In this document: positions 9,790 through 20,114 of the stretch, one piece after another
Position numbering within the stretch: the first letter of the stretch is position 1
Layout: each line of letters starts with the position of its first letter
DNA from: Acanthaster planci
Taxonomy: Eukaryota > Echinodermata > Asteroidea > Valvatida > Acanthasteridae
Assembly: GCF_001949145.1 (NCBI RefSeq)
Contig: NW_019091362.1
Coordinates: forward strand, 7,538,296-7,558,889
Length of the DNA stretch: 20,594 nt
Reading direction: 5' to 3'
Program-made: the position numbers and the translations under genes
Notes under the pieces: generated by a model
Databases searched by the model: none
The model's input: the letters and a program-made list of their open reading frames with translations, nothing else
What the model was told of the DNA's origin: nothing

Positions 9790-10785
9790 GTGTTGTTCAG
9801 TGTTTTGTTTGGTGTTGTTTCTTGTTTTCTTGTTTGTGTTTCAATTTTTTGGGGGAGTTTTTGTTTTGTTTTGCTAAATGGGGGCTACTTGACAAAAGAG
9901 GGACCAAAAATGGAGGCACTCCTAAAAATATGAATATTATGCATATATTGAAATTGATAATTTCTGTGGGTAAAGTTAATAAATAACCAGTTGAGAACAA
10001 AAGAAAAGGTTCTTTAAATAATAAAAAGTAAGGGGAGCACACATTAGGTGTTTTTCCTCTGAATTTGTACAAATACAAACATGACATACGTGTAAGTCAT
10101 TACATTAATATAGCATAAACTGAAGAGCATTAGAAAGGACCTTCAGTGTACGTGCACACATATACAATTTGACATACTGTACAGCATTTGTTGGATTTGA
10201 AATGGACAGGATTGTTAGGTACATGTACATGTACCTCAGTATGTGTGTAGCATCATATGATCAATTGATTTAATTCACTACACTTGTTTCGTTATAATTT
10301 TGCACTCTTGCTAATGAGCATGTGTTTTTCCTCAAGAGAGATTGTTGCTTTGTAAACACTCTACACGCACAGCCCTCTTTCAGCTCCAAGTAGAAACCCA
10401 TACCTGTAGGCTTATGTAGATGTACATGTACATGTTGTCTTTCTGTCTGTTGCATTGGGACACGTAGAGTGAAGCCCGTTGTAAAGTGATAGCCCCTTGG
10501 ACTTTAATTAACGGTTCGAATAATTTTTACAAAGATAGATTTGTATAAAATTCAAACGGCAGTGCACATGTGATTGAACATTACATAATAAAGGAACTTT
10601 ACCTGTTAACCGTGTATGGTATGCCTCACTTCTCAAATACATGTACACACATGTACAGCATTAAGAATGTGAAAAATTCATTCATTTTTTACACAGCACT
10701 GAAGAAATCTGCTTTTATGTACATGTACACGTTGGAACACTCTTATCCAAAATTTCCCAAAAAAATAAAATTCATTTAGCTGCCC
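9790..10785. other. Non-coding interval, nothing recognised
   Basis: Low-complexity T/G-rich stretch near 9790-9880, then AT-rich sequence with scattered ACATGTACATGT motifs (about 10219, 10421, 10639 and 10720). The 110-codon open frame at 9654-9986 ends in low-complexity translation and lacks splice support. Confidence 0.4.
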
Positions 10786-10789
10786 ATGG

Positions 10790-10822
10790 GGGTCAAAGGT
10801 CAAAGTTCATTTTGCTTGACCT
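10790..10822. promoter_or_regulatory. Run of nuclear-receptor half-sites (triple DR1 plus an inverted half-site)
   Basis: Three half-sites follow one another with 1-bp spacers: GGGTCA (10790-10795), AGGTCA (10797-10802) and AGTTCA (10804-10809). The inverted TGACCT follows at 10817-10822. DR1 spacing is the arrangement used by RXR-, HNF4- and COUP-TF-type receptors. It may be a real response element upstream of CSRNP, or part of a dispersed repeat that happens to carry these motifs. Confidence 0.4.
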
Positions 10823-11867
10823 CATGTTGAAATGTTTACTTTTGTCTCATAGTTTGGAAATAAGATGGTTTCTTTGGTCATGAGTCTTAATGTAAGATGA
10901 AACTCTCTGATCAAAGATTCCTACATCTGGAGATACAGACGTTCACATTTGTGAAAACTGCTCAATCAGAAGTTCATCAACCTCTAACTCACAAACCGTA
11001 ACGCAAAACACTAAAATCAGGTGTTTGTAGTTTCCTAACATGACCAAACAATTACAGAAAATTTCAAGGAATCTAAAATCTATACCTCAAAGAATTTTTG
11101 ATATTTGACATGGAATCTGCAACCTATGTACAGTACATGCACATGTAAAGGTATATGCCTTACAGCAATATGAGGCCCCATGGTGCGTGGGACACTAACT
11201 TCATTTTCACAAATTCCATTTGCGCTGCTGTTAATTAAGCAAAACCAAAACAAAAATGGGATGCTTTCGACCAGTTTTAATTTTGTGTCTTTCCTCACCA
11301 TGGTACATGTTATGTGTGTTGACAGCTGTGAAAAAACCTAGCATCATTCAGCAGAAGTAGTGCAAGGTACAGTTTACAAGTAGCCAGCAGTGGCTGAGAT
11401 TACGGCAGATTTCCTTTTATGGTCATGTATGGAACATTCTGTGATCTGTCCTTAATTGAAGGCGTCATCACTGTGGACCCGCACAGGATATTTCTAATAT
11501 TTGACAGGAAGCTGCGTCTATGTTATCACCCTGTGCTGAGTACGTATACCTGTTTCTGGCCCACATGTTCCAACTTGCCTGGCTACTGTTTGGGTTGTGA
11601 AAAACAGTATTAGGAAAAACTGCGTAGCAATTATACTTGTTCAAAGTGAACTGCGTAACTGCTGTACAGTGTATGTGACTTCATCAGAAATAAAATTGAA
11701 GTGCGTGTATGTGTACATGTACATGTACCGGTAGCTTTCAATAAATACGGGGGTACATGTAGTAATAGCAAGTATATTTGACAGTGGTCATGTGAGCAGC
11801 TTCTGCTCTGCATGTACACATGTGCAGTACATGTACATGTAAATACACGGTACATGTACTTGTTATC

Positions 11868-12783
11868 GTAATTTTCTGAATATAAGCCGCCCGGTTTATA
11901 AGCCGCAGCATGCAAAAATCGGCAAATTAAGATTTAAATTCGGCGTATAAGCTGCATTGGTGTAAAAGCCGCACCCCAGCACTGACGATCCAACCACAAA
12001 GGTCATCGTCCTGGGTGCAGCATGTAAGAGTATGTCAGTGGTTCTACTACACATGCAATCCTAATAAAAGTAAGCAAAATGCAAACGAGTGTCACCACAA
12101 AAAAGTGAACTTTGAGTCCTCAAATTTAATTTTTTTTTGTGGGCTGGATGGTTTTCCTACGTGGACTATGCATCAGCTCTTGCCTTTTTTCCAGCGGTCA
12201 GCAAAAGTTATGCTGTCAGGGCTCAGGGGGACGTACAATAAAATCTTGGTACATGTAAGTCAAAGTCAGTTCAGTCAAAAGATTGTTTTACTCGTAGGCT
12301 GACTGTTTCTTGCCAAAAGAATAGGCTTTTCTATAGAAATACCTCTGTAACTGTCCACAACACTACATCCGGTTATTTCGAGGTATCTTTAGGATACAAC
12401 AATAAAAAAAAAGTATTTGTCTTTAAAAAAATACACCATGAGAATAAATAAAAAGCGGGAAAATAATCACTAAAAATGTTGCCACAGAGCAAGTAATTAT
12501 CCTTCACATTTCACGTATGTGTTTCTTGACTCATGACTCGAGGAATTCCGTTAACTCGAAATCCAGACAACTCATCAATTTTTTTTATTCTCCGAAGTTC
12601 CAGTTCTCAGATGTAAATGACAACCAACGAATAAATGACTGCGCCCCTAGCATGTGGTACGCGCCGCCGTACGCGGCTTTTGTGATTGATTTTTATCCTT
12701 CAAAGTTGCCTGGCGTATAAGCGGCAGAGACAGTTTTCAGCGTGAATCAATGTATGAGCCACAGCTTATATTCTGAAAATTAC
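11868..12783. mobile_element. 916-bp non-autonomous terminal-inverted-repeat element
   Basis: The ends are 20-bp inverted repeats with one difference: GTAATTTTCTGAATATAAGC at 11868-11887 and its complement at 12764-12783. Just inside the left end the short unit ATAAGCCGC recurs (11882, 11898, ATAAGCTGC at 11947, AAAGCCGC near 11965). A related ATAAGCGGC occurs at 12717, so both ends carry sub-terminal repeats. No transposase frame is present. A clear target duplication was not found, so the exact borders may lie a few bases off. The superfamily is not identified. Confidence 0.6.
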
Positions 12784-12789
12784 AGTACC

Positions 12790-13132
12790 GGTATTTGGCA
12801 TGTGGGATTGTTCTTTTCGGTACACATATTTTCCCTTTGGTGTAAAATGTTGGTTAGACTTGAGTTACTTGAAGATCCTAAAACCAAGACTTGATTGGAA
12901 AACTGACATGTTATACAGGATGCTTTATGAAAGCTGCTCAATTTTTTTTTACTAATCATGAATGCCACAAAAGTGTAATGTTAGAAGAGTTTAAATCCAG
13001 TAGAATCCAACAGGTCAGTTTTTTCTAGAATCTCATGACTGTTTGCAGTGTCAGTTATTGCTGGGGTTGGATTGATATTAATTAATGTCCGTTAGTAACC
13101 TCTGACCTCCGACTCCTCCTTTAACCTCCCAG
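12790..13132 (+). other. Intron end and acceptor before the first coding exon of CSRNP
   Basis: The last 35 bases are pyrimidine-rich (ctccgactcctcctttaacctcccag) and end in AG at 13131-13132, a strong 3' splice site. CSRNP therefore has at least one exon upstream, most likely untranslated. Its position inside or outside the window could not be fixed. Confidence 0.65.
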
Positions 13133-13202
13133 CTTGAAGCCCTGTATACATGCCACCCAGCCAGTGCTTGCCATCTTTCTTCTTGCTCTGCCTGTCGTAA
13201 CC
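13133..13202 (+). other. CSRNP: CSRNP 5'UTR segment with a 16-codon uORF
   Basis: An out-of-frame ATG at 13150 opens a 16-codon reading frame (MPPSQCLPSFFLLCLS) that stops with TAA at 13198-13200, two bases before the main ATG. Such close spacing could let ribosomes reinitiate and would tie CSRNP output to translation conditions. The main frame is also open back to the splice acceptor, so an N-terminal extension from an upstream exon cannot be excluded, although no in-frame ATG lies in this segment. Confidence 0.5.
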
Positions 13203-13377
13203 ATGGCAACCTTCTTGCCCGAGTCTACCTGCCCCGTCCCTCCCAGCAACAAGCGGAAGCGCTCGCCGAGCCCCTCAGAGGATTCCTGTCCGTCCTCCCC
13301 AGACGAGGCTGGCGGGAGTGGGGGAAGCTGCAGCAACTCCGCTGATCTGGCCACTGATGTACCGAAGCCATCAAATG
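13203..13377 (+). CDS. CSRNP: CSRNP coding exon 1 (residues 1-58 plus one base)
   Basis: It starts at the ATG in ccATGG and ends at AATG|gtatta, leaving one base of the codon for Asp59. The donor is weaker than consensus, but no better GT keeps the frame into the next exon. It encodes the Ser/Pro-rich N terminus with KRKR and SPSPSEDS. Vertebrate CSRNP1 also begins with a basic KRK stretch followed by serines, which supports this start. Confidence 0.85.
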
Positions 13378-16353
13378 GTATTACTAAAACTGTATCCTGT
13401 AGGGGAGTACATGTACATCCTCAACCAGAATAGGAATTTATTTAGTGGTGGGATCAGTAATAATGTGTAACAGGAGAAATGGAATGATTCATTCAGTGTG
13501 TAAACCCGCATTCCCCCCTACGTTTAGGCCACAAGACTTCCTGAATGCTCCAGTTTGATTTAAAATTTCTTCCCCTTCCTGTCAGATTTTGCCATTAGAA
13601 GTATTCTCGGACCATCCAGGAAGAAGAAGTGTGTCTCCTTTGATGGGGTAACTGTCTACTACTTCCGCCGTTCTCAGGGTTTTACCTCCGTACCCAGCCA
13701 GGGTGGCTCAACGCTAGGTGGGTAGATGGGGAAACTTGTGATTGTTGGAACAAAAGTTGACACTTGTTCTGACACACCATGAAGTAACATACATGTGTAA
13801 AGCGTAGACTTTGTGTATATGTACATGTACAGTACTTCAGTTCCTGATGTGGCAACTATATGCGATTCATCACTCCGTAGTGTGTTGAAGATGTGTGCCA
13901 GGAACTTTAAACTTGCTGTTTCGTGAGAGTAGCAGAGGTGTTCCGGCAAACAGCCATTTGGCAGTGAAGCTGGTCTTTCTAGTTTTACAGCTGTGTTCCA
14001 CTGTTCTCGGACTCCAGGTTACAGTTGGGGTAACTCTACCTGGTATAACTCTACTCTGAAATTTTCGTGGCAACTTGTGAAATTGTTCAAACTGAGTCAT
14101 GTGAGCTGTAGATGGAGAACTTAAGAGAGTTTATAACTGGAACTCGGAGAATAGTTAGTAATCGCGCGGTTATTATTGTTGCACTGCCAGCCAAGTGTGA
14201 TGGACATACAAAAAAAAATTCTGAAGCATATTTTTTTTTTACCAACTGACACATCTGATTTGATACCATAACAGCAGCCACACATTCTTCAGCTTGACGC
14301 GCACATGCATTTGGCAAATTACGACACCCTTTTGGTCAAAGAGGAATGTAAGAAGTGTGTACCACCTGTGTATGAACACTGTGCCATCGCTGCAATGACT
14401 TCTAATTTTGGTTGTCAAATTACACTTCTGGCCAAAGTCATATAAGGACATGTTCACAAATTGTAAAACTAACACATTTCTTTACCTGTGACAGCTTTTG
14501 GAGCAAAGCAATATTTCAATTAAACCTGATATTCATCACTTTTTGGCTTGTACTTAACTGTAAATCTATTTTATCAAGAGCTTGGTTGGACCTCACAGAT
14601 CTTTTTCCCTGTCCTGTTAGGAATGCTGCCTAGACATGAGTTGAAGAAGTCATTCTCCCTATGCGACTATTCTAAAGAGCAAGAACGAATTCACCGCATC
14701 ATCCTCAAGAGGCAGCTGATTGAGAGGCGACAGCAGCAGCTCCTGGAGAGTGGAGTCACAGACTTGGAGGACATCTCCGAGGAGGAGATCGAAGATGAAC
14801 TCAACAGCATCAACATCTCCGACTACTACTTCTTGCAGCCCATCCCAACCAAGCAGCGGCGGGCCCTGCTGCGCTTCGCCGGCGTCAAAAAGGTGGACAA
14901 CGTGGAGAAAGTGGACCTGAAGAAAATCCGGGTCTCGCGAGAGAGCTGCGGGTGCGACTGCCGGAACATCTGCAACCCAGCTACGTGCGCCTGCGCCCAG
15001 GCTGACATCAAGTGCCAGGTGGACCGTCTGTCCTTCCCATGCGGCTGCACAAAGGAAGGTTGCGGCAATCCCACGGGCAGGGTGGAGTTCAATCCCGTCC
15101 GTGTCCGAACACATTTCCTGCACACCATCATGCGACTGGACTCAGACAGGGACTCCAACGGTGAAGAAGGGCCCAGTAGCAGCGACGGCGGAGAGGAGGT
15201 GGGCAGTGCCTCGCTCGGAACTCCCGAGGAGTACACCACGCTAGCTTCCTGCACCAAGCCGTGCTGCGACAACTCGTCAATGGAAAGGGAAAACGGAGCC
15301 ACAGGGTACGCCCACTCATTAAGCCATTACAACAATGGACAAGGGGGTTGCTCAACAGTAGAAGGAAACCACTTGTTTCCCAACCAGTATGGTGGTCAAG
15401 GTGTAGAAGGTAATATCCCAGTGGAGGTTAAGCAGCACTTGAATGTGCAGGACCTTATTCCACGCATGCTGCACTATAATGATTCCAACGATGGCCTTCT
15501 GCATCCTCACCACCATGTTGGTCTTGGTTGTAGTGATCCTGTCCCCTCTCTGGCCACCTACTCCCAGTCAGATGACAGTGTTCTGACTTCCAGTTCTGAT
15601 GCCAGCTCCAATGACAGCTACCAGTATAACCAGTGCGGCGAGTTTGCGTTCAAGGAATCCCCGACTTATGCGGAAATAAGCAAGGCCTCTGACATATGCG
15701 TGACCAGCTCGGCGGACAGTAGTTTCACGGAGGTCCCCAACAGCAAGCTGAGCACATTAGATGAAGGCTCTGATTTGCAGTTAGGCTTGCCCCTGTGCAG
15801 CAACAGCACTTTCACAGATCTCAACGCCCACATTACTACCTTTTCAGGTAATTTTGGTGATAATGTCGTCACGCAAGCCCCGCCCTGTGCCTCGAGTAGC
15901 CCCAGCGGCTATGACAGCAGCATGATCATGGACTCCCGCATAAGCCAAACAGAGCAGTGCCACATACATGTGGACAAGGATGCCGTTTCCTCCACCACCC
16001 CGGATTCCACCCCATGCACGACCACGAGCAGTTACACCATCCTGAGTGCCCTGAATGCCATCGACCCCCTGGACGAGACGGAGCTGGCCACCAGCAAGAT
16101 CAGCTCGGTCGCCATTCCCATGGGGGACAGTTTTGCGCACGGCACCACCAATCACTCGGAGTTTCACGAGCTGCAGAACTGTAGCAGCGCCGAGGCAGTA
16201 GTGTCAGGTATGGTCACAGTAAACTGTCCCGACGTGAAGCTTACACAGAGTGACACAAGCGAGAGGAAGCAGTCCATGAATTGTTTTGATTCTGCGAACA
16301 AAGTGGAGGATCAAAGCAAAGATGAAATTGTTGCCTCTCCTCGATTGATTTGA
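13203..16353 (+). CDS. CSRNP: Cysteine/serine-rich nuclear protein (CSRNP/AXUD1 family), 3 coding exons, 679 aa
   Basis: The exons 13203-13377, 13586-13717 and 14621-16353 join in frame (2040 nt). The family comprises nuclear DNA-binding transcription factors; vertebrate CSRNP1 is induced by Axin signalling and reported to bind AGAGTG. Residues 1-58 are Ser/Pro-rich with a basic KRKR at 17-20 (probable nuclear localisation signal). KCVSF at 73-77 fits the RVxF docking motif for protein phosphatase 1; vertebrate CSRNP2 is also named PPP1R72. Family-typical VTVYYF and [15 protein letters not shown] follow (80-103), then an acidic helix (150-162), [14 protein letters not shown] (174-187) and ten cysteines spaced C-x-C-x-C-x3-C-x4-C-x-C-x6-C-x8-C-x-C-x4-C (212-250). 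FNPVRVRTH at 259-267 closes the conserved domain. Residues 276-679 are Ser/Thr/Asn-rich and poorly conserved. It is somewhat longer than vertebrate members (roughly 540-600 aa), mostly in this tail. The start has a strong Kozak context (A at -3, G at +4). No break is seen. Confidence 0.93.
13586..13717 (+). CDS. CSRNP: CSRNP coding exon 2 (residues 59-103)
   Basis: It begins after ccccttcctgtcag and ends at CTAG|gtgggt, between conserved Leu102 and split Gly103. It carries the KCVSF phosphatase-docking motif and the VTVYYF and [11 protein letters not shown] block. At 132 nt, starting and ending in phase 1, it could be skipped without changing the frame, which would remove the phosphatase-binding segment. 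Confidence 0.9.
13718..14620 (+). other. CSRNP: CSRNP intron 2 (903 nt)
   Basis: Bounded by gtgggt and ctttttccctgtcctgttag. It contains one TACATGTACAGTAC motif near 13820 and no other recognisable feature. Several short minus-strand open frames inside it lack support. Confidence 0.8.
14621..16353 (+). CDS. CSRNP: CSRNP coding exon 3 (Gly103/Met104 to stop)
   Basis: The acceptor is ctgtcctgttag|GA, which completes Gly103. The open frame extends upstream of the acceptor to 14548, but those residues ([13 protein letters not shown]..) are intron-derived and match nothing in the family. The exon carries the acidic helix, the ALLR motif, all ten cysteines and the whole Ser-rich tail, ending IVASPRLI before TGA at 16351. 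GC content is clearly higher than in flanking DNA. Minus-strand open frames over 14659-15355 and 15666-16167 are shadows of it. Confidence 0.93.
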
Positions 16354-17007
16354 AATGAAAACAACTCCATTAAAGGGGCAGTCCTCCTGTCCTTTCCTGT
16401 AAAAATTTTCAATTCATGTGACCTACGGTATTTACCTCAAATGCCACTGCAACGGAACAAAACCCCCCAATGTGAATCACATTTGTCACCTCTGAGCAAA
16501 CCTCAGAATGATTGCTCAGAATGGTTACAATCCAGTTATTAGTTGGTGCTCTTTTTCCATTAAAATACTCCAAGACACACGTCTCAGCCACCCAATATTA
16601 TCAGTTATTTCTTTGTGTCACAGAGACCAAACTATTGTCAAATACAGTCAGTCAAAAGAAGTGCCAAATATTGCCAGAGATGTTTATTTCCATGATGTGA
16701 GAAGTGTCACAATTCTTTACCTTTGTAAGCACTACAAACTCAGTGCGTTCTAAATTTATGCAAGCCTTGTAAGAACGTGTTATTCAAGGAGTAGTTTTCG
16801 CAGTGAAAAAGCCTCATACATGTACATACTTTACAGAAAAATGTCCATGTATGGGAAAATTCACAAACAGGCAAGCAAACGGTTGAAGGAGTAGCATACA
16901 TGTAGCTAGACACATGGCAGTTACATGTATACATTGTATTAAGAAACTGTTCTGATTTTGTCAGAGGACTACACACATGCAGTTTCAATCCAATTCAGCT
17001 CAGTTCA

Positions 17008-17303
17008 GGGCCCAATTCCACGGCGCTGCTTACCGTTAAGCCATATTGGGGGGATAACCGTAGCACAAAACTTGGCTCAACAAAAAGGATCTTCACAGCA
17101 AAGACTTCACACTTACTGTGCTTAGCACAAAAATTGCATGGGTGCGCATGGAGATTTTCATTGTTACATCACCAAGTTTAAACAAATTTTTCCTCCGAGG
17201 TAAGCATGCTTTTTGCTGTGCTTACTGCTTTCAGTCTCCATGAAGTATGCCCATACTCTGTAAACATAAAATCATGTGCTTAGCAGCACTATGAATTGGA
17301 CCC
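17008..17303. mobile_element. 296-bp terminal-inverted-repeat element inside the CSRNP 3' region
   Basis: The left end GGGCCCAATTCC (17008-) is complemented by the right end ..GAATTGGACCC (to 17303). The sub-terminal GCGCTGCTTA (17023-) pairs with TAGCAGCAC-type sequence (17281-), giving arms of about 25 bp with some mismatches. The short unit GCTTAGCACAAAA/GCTTAC recurs inside. The look is that of a widespread MITE family in marine invertebrates, recalled rather than checked. No target duplication was seen. Confidence 0.6.
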
Positions 17304-18411
17304 AGGTTTATGTAGAGTTACGAGGTTAAATTCTATGAGATTAAAAATCATTCTATTGTTTGACTCTTGACTGATTTCGAAGATATGTGTCCCTACTAAA
17401 AAAGTTCATATGGTTGGTGTCGTTGTACACTGACAAAAATGGTGGACATGAAGAGAGAATTAGAAGTGATATTTTATGTACATATCTCTTGAATCATGTT
17501 ATGTATGATTTCGAGAAAAATTCTAGTAGTGTTTTGTGTAATTTCTAAATACATAATAATGTGGAGTATTTTCATAGTCACATTGACTTGGCCTGGTTGG
17601 GCATGTGTACTTGTATTGTACATTGTACACTTGTACATATAGTGTGTATTGTATAGACATCAGAAATGCAGAATAGAGCCTTGTACCATGCCAAATGAAA
17701 AAAAAAAGAAGTCAGTCACATATTCTGAACTATTTATTCTGTAAAAACGATGAAAGAGCAGCTTTTAAGCATAAGTGAAACAATATACTCTTGCCATCAA
17801 CCCTGTATTTTTTGGTCATCAAATGAGACCAGTGACATCAAATGTGCTGCATGTTAATTCAGTTGTCACATTCAAAGCAGTATTTTAAACATCTTCAAGT
17901 TTACATGTTATTTATATTTCTTTTCAGAGATCACAAGATAGTCTATACACCAAACGTGTTTATGAACCTGCCCTTTCTATTTTGCGTGTTTTGTTTCGTC
18001 CCTTTTTTTTTACAGGGTGCATTAAAAAAAAATGCTTTCAGTTTCAGGAATGCATGTACATGTATACACGTTTATTTCTCAACTCTGTTCCAAATCATTT
18101 CAAATGACTGTCGACAGACTCAAGTATTTATTCATGAATTTCACAAGGTTAGTAAAACCAGAAATCTTTTTTAATTAGGTGCTCAGTTTACAAGGGAATA
18201 TGTGCAATGTTGAGTACGTAAACCCAAACGGATGACTCAAGCTGGACGTTGTCAATGCATGCAAGAAATAAACTCACAGAATTCAGCTGTAGAAACCAGC
18301 AGTTGCCACAGAATGCAACTCAATGGTCATTCTATGCCGTTCTTGTAAATACTCTGTAGTAATGTGTTAGTCTACTAGATTTATAAATTGAACAAACCAC
18401 ATAAATGTTTT

Positions 18412-18426
18412 TCTCTCTCTCTCTCT
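18412..18426. repeat. Short (CT)n microsatellite
   Basis: An uninterrupted run of about seven CT units within a longer pyrimidine tract that ends in gtacag near 18442. Confidence 0.7.
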
Positions 18427-18884
18427 TTCTCCGTCGTACAGATGTAGACGTAGCCAAGTTCCATTTTGCATTTAATGCATCACTGGTAGACTGACAGTGA
18501 TTGCAAGATGGTTGTAATTTCCTGTTTGCATCTGTGCTTGGTGCAGTTTTTTTGGGGGGAGGGGGTATTTTGTCTGCGCACAAGGGAAGGCATCAGTGAA
18601 TTACACAAATAGGCATGTTTTCATGCAGGCTTACTTTGCCCAGATGTGTACACCCAATGATTCATGGGGGGGGGAATTCCTCAGAAGACCTTTGATGTAT
18701 CAAACTTTTGCATGTTTCTCTCAGTAGCTATGTTTTGCAGTAATTTGTAGCATTCAAAAAAAATCCAAAAAAAAAAACCAAGTGTTTCAGTACCCAGTTG
18801 ATCTTCCTTTCAGTGAGTGATGACTTGTGATGTCCATTTCTTCCACCGGCCTATTTGATGTTGCATTTGGTACAGTACGTTGGT

Positions 18885-18890
18885 AATAAA
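18885..18890 (+). terminator. CSRNP: Candidate CSRNP poly(A) signal
   Basis: A canonical AATAAA followed within 25 bases by a GU-rich stretch (ttcattttgtgcgtttgttc), the usual arrangement for cleavage and polyadenylation. Another AATAAA at 18267-18272 lacks a GU-rich follow-up. Confidence 0.45.
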
Positions 18891-18905
18891 TTCATTTTGT
18901 GCGTT

Positions 18906-20110
18906 TGTTCAGATGGAAGAGAAAATGATATCTTCCAGTTCATTTGTGCAACATTCGGTGAGATCTACATACTGTACTCAGTCACGTTTCATGGCCATAT
19001 TTTCTACCTTTGAGTCTGTGGAGTGTGTGTTCAGTGAATTAAGACTGGTTTAAGTACATCCAGGCTTTCCTGTTGATATAACTTTTTTCTTAAAGAAGTA
19101 GGGTGATGTACCTTGGCTTAGGAAAGTAAAGAAATTCAATTCTTTGTTAGAGAAGTTGTAGAATCCACATTCGTGTACATGTACATGTGGTTGTACGTGC
19201 GAAGTGTTTGTGTTGTGTGAGATTGTTCTTTCAGAATGGACCATTTGCTTCCAATACATTTACTTGTGTTCTTTCGTAGTATCTTTTCCAAGTTCAGGCA
19301 CACATGTACTTATTCAATTAATTAATTACATGTACCATAAGATAAGATCAATGCACACGTCAATATGAGGATATTACTGTATACCTGGGGTACATGTGCC
19401 AGTCACTTGCCTCAGTGTAAATCTGACACAGTTCTCTCATGATGAATGAGGCCTCACTCCATGAAACAAGTTCCCACATGTCGGTGCATTCCCCTCCGTG
19501 AACACTTGTTGAAAGACGCACTCATCAATGCTACAAAATTTGTGCACATTCAATTGCAAATCCTTGACTACTGAATTTTGATGGCGGAAAGCTAGTTTGT
19601 GTGCCTTTACAGCACCTTCGAGTGAACCGAACCTAAAGCCAGTAGCAGGCTACGTCATGTACCTGGTTAAATTTCCAGCAGAAAGTATGCCTGATAATAG
19701 TACCAAAATACAAGAATCCTTGTGGTAACTACTTGTTTCAAAATGGAATTCAGCTCAGTTCACTGAATTAAGTAAATGTTACATGTTTCAAACCAGTTTA
19801 AAATACTTGGTGGTAGAACTAAGACAGTTCCATTTACCAAACACGAGAGTGGCTTATGCGTTTTTTTTGGGGGGGTTGCAGTCAGCAGGGGTGAAGTAAA
19901 GTATTTTTTTCACATTGGCTTGTATCCCACCAACTCCCATGAGATTTTGAGCAATTTTGTTCAAAATTACATAGGCAAATTTAAAAGTTCATGAAAACAT
20001 ATATCCAGATAATTTTGTACTTGCCAATGAGAATTGCCTGGAAAATGTCATGGTTCCTTGCCCTAGTTTCCTAAACTTCAGTAGTCCACTTGCATAATAT
20101 ATAACTTGTT
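18906..20110. other. Non-coding interval, nothing recognised
   Basis: AT-rich sequence with a few ACATGTACATG motifs (about 19175 and 19330). No supported exon, RNA gene or inverted-repeat element was seen. Confidence 0.4.
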
Positions 20111-20114
20111 TCAG

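Larger units (their letters stand above)
16354..18905 (+). other. CSRNP: Probable CSRNP 3'UTR (about 2.5 kb)
   Basis: The region is inferred from the stop codon to the best poly(A) signal. It contains several ATTTA pentamers (16754, 17732, 17910, 18126 and 18379), as in unstable immediate-early mRNAs. It also has two UGUACAUA motifs that fit the Pumilio consensus UGUANAUA (17477-17484 and 17632-17639). ATTAAA variants near 16368 and 16559 could give much shorter 3' ends. The Pumilio-like sites overlap in form with the genome-wide TGTACATG motif, so they may be fortuitous. Confidence 0.4.

Noticed and set aside
9654-9986. 110-codon plus-strand frame
   Set aside because: The second half is a translation of a T/G-rich low-complexity tract, and the first half has no conserved motif or splice support.
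14548-14622. Upstream part of the long exon 3 frame as true protein start
   Set aside because: The pyrimidine-rich ctttttccctgtcctgttag lies within it and the preceding exons fit the family exactly, so this part is intron.
14659-15355. Long minus-strand frames over CSRNP exon 3
   Set aside because: They are antisense shadows of the GC-rich coding exon, whose plus-strand frame matches the family throughout.
18400-18442. CT-rich tract ending in gtacag as a splice acceptor of another exon
   Set aside because: No open frame or donor follows; it is explained by the microsatellite.
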